This document shows, piece after piece, positions 1 to 4,482 of a DNA stretch of 6,630 nucleotides. The notes below the pieces were generated by a model, which saw nothing but the letters and a program-made list of their open reading frames with translations, was not told where the DNA came from and ran no database searches. A program made the position numbers and the translations under genes. Numbering within the stretch: the first letter of the stretch is position 1; every line of letters begins with the position of its first letter. Origin of the DNA: an uncultured Clostridia bacterium (GTDB taxonomy: Bacteria > Bacillota > Clostridia > Oscillospirales > Acutalibacteraceae); assembly GCA_946628455.1 (NCBI GenBank), contig CAMOWP010000100.1, positions 1 through 6,630 of the forward strand. Reading direction: 5' to 3'.

Positions 1-152
1 TTTCTTATGTTACTAAGGAAGACGTTGTTAAGAAGCTTTTTGATGAGATTGCTCCGTCATATGAAGACAGAAACGGTGGTTATACTCGTATAATCAAAAC
101 AGGCCCTCGTCGCGGTGACGCGGCTGAGATGTGTATTATCGAGCTTGTTTAA
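1..152 (+). CDS. rplQ: Large ribosomal subunit protein bL17, C-terminal part (5' end outside window)
   Basis: The frame is open from the left edge (first full codon at base 3) to a TAA at 150-152, giving the last 49 residues. The visible end contains YEDRNGGYTRIIKTGPRRGD (visible residues 20-39) followed by AAEMCIIELV at the C-terminus. This is the characteristic bL17 ending: the NGGYTRI and RRGDAAEM segments are among its most conserved parts. bL17 is a structural protein of the 50S subunit near the peptide exit tunnel. In Firmicutes rplQ is usually the last gene of the rpsM-rpsK-rpoA-rplQ group, and the strong terminator right after it fits an operon end. It is cut only by the window edge; nothing suggests a broken gene. 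The identification is firm despite the short fragment. Confidence 0.96.
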   Translation, partial: SYVTKEDVVKKLFDEIAPSYEDRNGGYTRIIKTGPRRGDAAEMCIIELV

Positions 153-157
153 CAATT

Positions 158-193
158 ACACCCAAATGGCAGTGCGCCATTTGGGTGTTTTTT
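158..193 (+). terminator. Rho-independent terminator after rplQ
   Basis: A perfect 13-bp inverted repeat (158-170 ACACCCAAATGGC with 176-188 GCCATTTGGGTGT) closes a 5-nt AGTGC loop and runs into six T residues (188-193). It starts 5 nt after the rplQ stop codon. It should insulate the ribosomal operon from the purine operon. Confidence 0.95.
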
Positions 194-207
194 ATAAGAA
201 TTATCAA

Positions 208-236
208 TTGTTAGAATATACTATATATGTTATAAT
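208..236 (+). promoter_or_regulatory. Strong sigma-A-type promoter with extended -10, driving the pur operon
   Basis: The -35 box is TTGTTA (208-213, 4 of 6 to consensus), the spacer is exactly 17 nt, and the -10 box is a perfect TATAAT (231-236). A TG at 228-229 makes an extended -10 (TGTTATAAT). Transcription should start near 243, leaving a leader of only about 20 nt before the purE ATG. That leader contains the ribosome binding site and little else. It has no room for a purine riboswitch aptamer. An imperfect palindrome TATCAATTGTTA (202-213, one mismatch pair) overlaps the -35 and could be a repressor site, but this is speculative in such AT-rich DNA. Confidence 0.85.
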
Positions 237-264
237 AAAACAAAAAACTACGGAGGCATTTTAA

Positions 265-762
265 ATGAAAAAGGTTGCAATTATTATGGGCTCAGACAGC
301 GATTTGCCAATCGTTACTCCTGCAATAAAACAGCTTAAGGAGCTTGGAATTGAAACAGAGGTAAGAGTTATGTCTGCCCACAGAACGCCTGACGCTGCTC
401 ACGAATTTTCAAAAAGCGCAAGGGATAACGGCTTCGGAGTTATTATTGCCGCTGCGGGAATGGCGGCTCATTTAGGCGGAGTTCTCGCCGCTTCAACAAC
501 CCTTCCCGTAATCGGAATTCCGTGCTCGGCAAAGGTGCTTGACGGTATGGACGCAATGCTTGCAACCGTTATGATGCCTCCGGGAATACCCGTTGCAACC
601 GTTGGCGTTAATGCGGCTAAAAACGCGGCTCTGCTTGCTGCAGAGATTCTTGCAACTGCGGACGATGAGCTTGCGAAAAAGCTTATTGAAATGAGAGAGG
701 ATATGGCAAAGCAGGTTGAGGCGAAGGATAAGGCGCTTCAGGAAAAGCTTAAGGAGATATAA
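265..762 (+). CDS. purE: N5-carboxyaminoimidazole ribonucleotide mutase (class I PurE)
   Basis: PurE produces CAIR in de novo purine synthesis. Class I enzymes rearrange N5-CAIR, made by PurK from AIR, ATP and bicarbonate. At 165 residues it has the usual single-domain length. Visible motifs are the phosphate-binding GSDSD (residues 9-13), SAHRTP (37-42) with the expected catalytic His39, the AGMAAHL loop (64-70) with His69, and PPGIPVATV (105-113) followed by NAALLAAEIL (120-129). The AAHL loop places it with class I rather than the class II AIR carboxylases fused in animals. The usual AHLPG reads AHLGG here, a mild variant. The start is set by CGGAGG (251-256), 8 nt before the ATG. It is the first gene of the operon, 2 nt ahead of purM. 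No purK is visible nearby. Confidence 0.96.
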   Translation: MKKVAIIMGSDSDLPIVTPAIKQLKELGIETEVRVMSAHRTPDAAHEFSKSARDNGFGVIIAAAGMAAHLGGVLAASTTLPVIGIPCSAKVLDGMDAMLATVMMPPGIPVATVGVNAAKNAALLAAEILATADDELAKKLIEMREDMAKQVEAKDKALQEKLKEI

Positions 763-764
763 CT

Positions 765-1802
765 ATGCAGAAAAGTTTCAGCGACAGCTATGCTGCTGCA
801 GGCGTTGACGTAACCGCGGGTTACAAAAGCGTTGAGCTTATAAAGCAGCACGTTAAAAAGACGGAAATAAGCGGTGTGCTCGGAGGTATCGGCGGCTTCG
901 GCGGTATGTTTGAGCTTCCGATTAATGAATATAAAAATCCTGTTCTCGTTTCGGGAACAGACGGAGTAGGTACTAAATTAAAGCTTGCTTACCTTCTTGA
1001 TAAGCACGATACAATAGGAATTGACTGCGTTGCAATGTGCGTTAACGACGTTGCATGCTCAGGCGCAAAGCCGCTGTTTTTCCTTGATTATATCGCTTGC
1101 GGAAAGAATTATCCCGAGAAGATTGAGCAGATTGTCAAGGGCGTTGCAGAGGGCTGCGTTCAGGCAGGCTGCGCTCTTGTAGGCGGTGAAACAGCGGAGC
1201 ACCCCGGTCTTATGCCTGATGAGGACTATGACCTTGCAGGCTTCACCGTTGGCATCGGCGAAAAGGATAAGCTTGTTTCAGGCGAGCACTTAAAGGATGG
1301 CGACGCGCTTATCGGCGTTGCTTCCTCAGGCGTTCACTCAAACGGCTTTTCGCTCGTCAGGAAGGTTTTCAATATCAACGAGGACACAATCAAGGTTTAC
1401 TACGATGAGCTCGGAGCAACGCTCGGCGAGGAGCTTCTGACTCCTACAAGAATTTACGTTAAGCCGCTTCTCACTCTTATGGACAGCGTAAGAGTTAACG
1501 CAATTTCTCATATTACAGGCGGCGGCTTCTATGAAAACGTTCCGAGGATGTTAAACGATAACACTCTCGCTGTAATTGAAAAGGACAAATGCTTCAAAAA
1601 GCCTATTTTCGATTTGATTATGAATACGGGCAACATCCCCGAAAGAGATATGTATAATACCTTCAATATGGGAACGGGGCTTGTTATCGCTGTTGACGGC
1701 GACAAGGCTGACGAGGCTGTAAGAATCCTCAACGCCTCAGGCGAAAAGGCGGCTGTTATCGGCGAAATTAAAAACGGCGAAAAGGGAGTTGAGCTCGTAT
1801 GA
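765..1802 (+). CDS. purM: Phosphoribosylformylglycinamidine cyclo-ligase (AIR synthetase)
   Basis: PurM uses ATP to close the imidazole ring, converting FGAM to AIR in the cytoplasm. At 345 residues it matches the family length. Conserved segments run in order: AAGVD (11-15), GGFGG (43-47), the glycine-rich nucleotide loop GTDGVGTK (64-71), GIDCVAMCVND (85-95), GAKPLFFLDY (100-109), GGETAEHPG (140-148), YDLAGF (155-160), GVASSGVHSNGFSLVRK (184-200), LLTPTRIYV (224-232), SHITGGG (248-254) and YNTFNMGTG (297-305). The common TAEMPG appears as TAEHPG, a local substitution that does not suggest loss of function. AGGAG (752-756) lies 8 nt before the ATG, inside the end of purE. The stop codon overlaps the purN start as ATGA, so translation of the two is probably coupled. 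Confidence 0.98.
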   Translation: MQKSFSDSYAAAGVDVTAGYKSVELIKQHVKKTEISGVLGGIGGFGGMFELPINEYKNPVLVSGTDGVGTKLKLAYLLDKHDTIGIDCVAMCVNDVACSGAKPLFFLDYIACGKNYPEKIEQIVKGVAEGCVQAGCALVGGETAEHPGLMPDEDYDLAGFTVGIGEKDKLVSGEHLKDGDALIGVASSGVHSNGFSLVRKVFNINEDTIKVYYDELGATLGEELLTPTRIYVKPLLTLMDSVRVNAISHITGGGFYENVPRMLNDNTLAVIEKDKCFKKPIFDLIMNTGNIPERDMYNTFNMGTGLVIAVDGDKADEAVRILNASGEKAAVIGEIKNGEKGVELV

Positions 1803-2422
1803 TGAATATAGCTGTATTTGTTTCAGGCGGCGGAACTAACCTTCAGGCACTGATTGACGCAGAGGCAAGGGGAGAGATTAAAAACGGAAAAATCACCTTT
1901 GTTCTTGCTTCAAATGAAAAAGCCTACGCCCTCAAAAGAGCGGAGGCGGCAGGCATTGAAAGCGCTGTGGTTAACCGCAAGGAATACTCCTCAAAGGCTG
2001 AATACGATAAGGCGATTCTTAAAGCGCTTGAGGGCAGGAACATCGATTTAATCGTTCTTGCGGGCTTCCTTTCAATCTTAGGCGAAGACCTGATAAAAGA
2101 GTATTCAAACAGAATAATCAACGTTCACCCGAGCCTTATCCCGCTTTTCTGCGGAGACGGCTTTTACGGCAAAAGGGTACACACAGCCGTTCTCGATTCA
2201 GGCGTAAAGGTAACCGGCGCAACCGTTCATTTTGTTAATGAGATAACGGACGGCGGAGCGATTATTCTTCAGAAGGCAGTTCCCGTTGAAAAAGGGGATA
2301 ATGAGGATATTCTTCAGTACCGCGTTATGCGCCAGGCTGAATGGGAAATTCTCCCGAAGGCTGTTTCACTTTTCTGCGAGGGCAGAATTAAAATAATAGG
2401 CAATAAGACGGAAATAGATTAA
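1799..2422 (+). CDS. purN: Phosphoribosylglycinamide formyltransferase (GAR transformylase, folate-dependent)
   Basis: PurN transfers a formyl group from 10-formyltetrahydrofolate to GAR, giving FGAR. The 207-residue protein has the N-terminal phosphate loop SGGGTNLQ (9-16), LAGFLSIL (87-94), the catalytic INVHPSLIP (107-115) with Asn108 and His110, GVKVTGATVHFV (135-146), and TDGGAII (150-156) with catalytic Asp151. These correspond to Asn106, His108 and Asp144 of the E. coli enzyme. Between HPSLIP and the catalytic Asp it has the FCGDGFYGKRVH form of the loop, not the shorter PGLHTH of E. coli. Two adjacent ATG codons (1799 and 1802) could serve as start. The first is preferred: GGGAG (1784-1788) is 10 nt upstream and the ATGA overlap with purM favours coupling. 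The alternative would shorten the protein by one residue. Confidence 0.97.
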   Translation: MMNIAVFVSGGGTNLQALIDAEARGEIKNGKITFVLASNEKAYALKRAEAAGIESAVVNRKEYSSKAEYDKAILKALEGRNIDLIVLAGFLSILGEDLIKEYSNRIINVHPSLIPLFCGDGFYGKRVHTAVLDSGVKVTGATVHFVNEITDGGAIILQKAVPVEKGDNEDILQYRVMRQAEWEILPKAVSLFCEGRIKIIGNKTEID

Positions 2423-2438
2423 AAAGAGGAGGACGTTT

Positions 2439-3143
2439 ATGGAAATCAAATCACTTGCAAATGAGCTCAGCACAAATTCATATCCCGGAAGGGGAATAGT
2501 TATCGGCAAAACTGCCGACGGCAAAAAAGCTGTAATCGCTTACTTTATTATGGGCAGAAGCGTTAATTCAAGAAACAGAGTTTTTGAAGAGAACGACAGA
2601 GGCGGAATCAGAACAAAGGCTTTTGATGAAAGCAAAATGGTTGACCCGCACCTTATTATTTATAATCCCGTTCTTAAGCTTGACGGAAAAACAATTGTAA
2701 CTAACGGCGACCAGACTGACACTATCTACGATTATATGAAAGACGGCCACTGTTACCGTCACGCTCTTCTCACAAGGGAATATGAGGACGACGCTCCTAA
2801 TTACACACCGAGAATTTCTGCAGTTGTTAAGCCAAACGGCGATTATAATATGTCTATCCTCAAATCAAATATGGGTAAGCCACAGTGCTTAAGATTTTTC
2901 TTTGAATACCCTGCAGACGCAGGGCTCGGCCATTTCCTTCACACCTATAAGTGCGACGGTAACCCGATTCCGTCCTTTGAAGGTGAGCCTACTCCTGTTG
3001 AGATTGACATTGACAATATAGACGATTTCACCGAAATGGTATGGACAAATCTTAATGAAGATAACAAGGTTTCTCTTTTCACTCGCTTCATCGACCTTGA
3101 AAGCGGAGAAGAAGAAAGCCGTATCATAAACAAAAACGTATAG
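2439..3143 (+). CDS. purO: IMP cyclohydrolase, archaeal PurO type
   Basis: This 234-residue protein matches the stand-alone IMP cyclohydrolase family (PurO, PF07826), which closes FAICAR to IMP, the last step of the pathway. It is unrelated to the cyclohydrolase domain of bifunctional PurH; the known archaeal PurO structure has an Ntn-hydrolase-like fold. Visible marks are YPGRGIVIG (15-23), MGRSVNSRNRVF (38-49) aligning with the family's SRSFPNR region, NGDQTDTIYD (89-98), DAPNYTPRIS (118-127) and GHFLHTY (164-170). A very strong GAGGAGG (2426-2432) sits 6 nt before the ATG, and it starts 16 nt after purN. Position among four other purine genes independently supports the role. The assignment is from recalled family motifs, not a search. 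The partner AICAR formyltransferase is not in the window. Confidence 0.9.
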   Translation: MEIKSLANELSTNSYPGRGIVIGKTADGKKAVIAYFIMGRSVNSRNRVFEENDRGGIRTKAFDESKMVDPHLIIYNPVLKLDGKTIVTNGDQTDTIYDYMKDGHCYRHALLTREYEDDAPNYTPRISAVVKPNGDYNMSILKSNMGKPQCLRFFFEYPADAGLGHFLHTYKCDGNPIPSFEGEPTPVEIDIDNIDDFTEMVWTNLNEDNKVSLFTRFIDLESGEEESRIINKNV

Positions 3144-3152
3144 GAGATATAA

Positions 3153-4430
3153 ATGAGAGTATTAGTAGTAGGCTCAGGCGGGCGCGAGCACGCCTTAATA
3201 AAGGCAATAAAGAAATCTGACAAGGTTGATTATATCGCTTGTTGCCCGGGTAACGGCGGTATTTCGTATGACGCTGAGTGCTTCAATGTAGGCGCAACCG
3301 ATATTGACGGCGTAGTTAAGCTTGCAAAGGAAATTAAGGCTGATTTTGTTGTTGTTGCTCCTGACGACCCGCTCGTTCTCGGTATGGTTGACGCTCTTAA
3401 CGCAGAGGGCTTTAAAACCTTCGGACCCAATAAAGCTGCGGCAATTATTGAAGGCTCAAAGGTTTTTTCAAAAAATCTTATGCTTAAATACGGCATACCG
3501 ACTGCTGAATATAAGGTTTTTGACAACCCTGCAGACGTTATTGAATATATTACGGAAAAGAACGAATTTCCAACTGTTATCAAGGCTGACGGGCTTGCGC
3601 TCGGCAAGGGAGTAATTATCCCCGAAACGCTTGAAGAAGCTGTTGCGGGCGTTAAGGAAATAATGGAGGATAAAATCTTCGGCGCAAGCGGAAACAACGT
3701 TGTTGTTGAGAAATTCCTCACAGGCCCTGAGGTGTCCGTGCTTGCGTTTACGGACGGCAAATGCGTTAAGCCTATGGTTTCTTCTATGGACCATAAAAGA
3801 GCACTTGACGGCGACAGAGGGCTTAATACCGGCGGAATGGGAACAGTGTCTCCCAATCCTTACTACACCGAAGCAGTTGCAAAAGAGTGTATGGAAAAAA
3901 TCTTTCTTCCTACAATTGACGCAATGAACAGGGAGGGAAGAACGTTTAAGGGCTGTCTCTATTTTGGGCTTATGATAACCCCTAAGGGTCCGAAGGTAAT
4001 CGAGTATAACTGCCGCTTCGGCGACCCTGAAACACAGGTTGTTCTTCCTCGCCTTAAAACGGATATTATTGATATTTTTGAAGCAATCAATAATGAAACG
4101 CTCAGCGAGCTTGAAATTGAGTGGGACGAAAGAGCCTGCACCTGCGTTATTATGGCGTCAGGCGGTTACCCGAAATCGTATCCGAAGGGAATTGAAATAA
4201 AAGGCCTCTCTGACGGCCAGCTTGAAGGCGTTACTGTTTACCACGCAGGAACAGCGCTTAAGGACGGAAAGCTCGTTACCTCAGGCGGACGGGTTCTCGG
4301 CGTTACAGCGCTCGGAGATACGCTCAGCGAGGCGCTTGAAAAATCATATGACGGCGTTAAGCAAATCGAATTTGAAAACGCGCATTACAGAACAGATATA
4401 GGGCAGCGAGCTCTCAAAGCTTTAAACTAA
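3153..4430 (+). CDS. purD: Phosphoribosylamine-glycine ligase (GAR synthetase)
   Basis: PurD joins glycine to phosphoribosylamine with ATP to form GAR, the substrate of PurN two genes upstream. The 425 residues are full length for this ATP-grasp enzyme. N-terminal domain: GSGGREHAL (7-15) and PGNGG (32-36). ATP-grasp region: GPNKAAAIIEGSK (91-103), KADGLALGKGV (144-154), EKFLTGPEVSV (186-196), DHKRALDGDRGLNTGGMG (213-230) and EYNCRFGDPETQ (284-295), with the metal-binding Glu and Asn. C-terminal domain: ASGGYP (335-340), HAGT (364-367), SGGRVLGVT (377-385) and YRTDIG (412-417). The N-terminal loop is VVAPDDPLVLG (67-77) where many homologues have VGPEAPL. AGGAG (3142-3146) overlaps the purO stop codon and is 6 nt from the ATG. 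It is the last gene of the operon and is followed by a terminator. Confidence 0.98.
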   Translation: MRVLVVGSGGREHALIKAIKKSDKVDYIACCPGNGGISYDAECFNVGATDIDGVVKLAKEIKADFVVVAPDDPLVLGMVDALNAEGFKTFGPNKAAAIIEGSKVFSKNLMLKYGIPTAEYKVFDNPADVIEYITEKNEFPTVIKADGLALGKGVIIPETLEEAVAGVKEIMEDKIFGASGNNVVVEKFLTGPEVSVLAFTDGKCVKPMVSSMDHKRALDGDRGLNTGGMGTVSPNPYYTEAVAKECMEKIFLPTIDAMNREGRTFKGCLYFGLMITPKGPKVIEYNCRFGDPETQVVLPRLKTDIIDIFEAINNETLSELEIEWDERACTCVIMASGGYPKSYPKGIEIKGLSDGQLEGVTVYHAGTALKDGKLVTSGGRVLGVTALGDTLSEALEKSYDGVKQIEFENAHYRTDIGQRALKALN

Positions 4431-4440
4431 ACAACATAAT

Positions 4441-4475
4441 AAATCCCCGATGTATTAAACATCGGGGATTTTTCT
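4441..4475 (+). terminator. Intrinsic terminator ending the pur operon, possibly shared with the convergent gene
   Basis: A 13-bp perfect stem (4441-4453 AAATCCCCGATGT with 4459-4471 ACATCGGGGATTT) closes a 5-nt ATTAA loop and leads into TTTTTC, starting 10 nt after the purD stop. On the minus strand the same hairpin begins about 10 nt after the stop of the convergent gene. There the following T run is weaker (ATTTATTATG), so termination may be less efficient in that direction. Confidence 0.93.
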
Positions 4476-4482
4476 TATTGCT

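Noticed and set aside
216..226. ATATACTATAT palindrome in the promoter spacer as an operator
   Set aside because: Only A/T pairs around one C in AT-rich spacer DNA; this is expected by chance.
194..264. Guanine/adenine riboswitch ahead of purE
   Set aside because: The region downstream of the predicted transcription start is only about 20 nt, and no three-way-junction aptamer elements are present.
3230..3856. 208-codon minus-strand open frame opposite purD
   Set aside because: It is antisense to well-conserved purD codons, its composition is Ser/Pro/Leu-rich as expected from a complementary frame, and it resembles no family I know.
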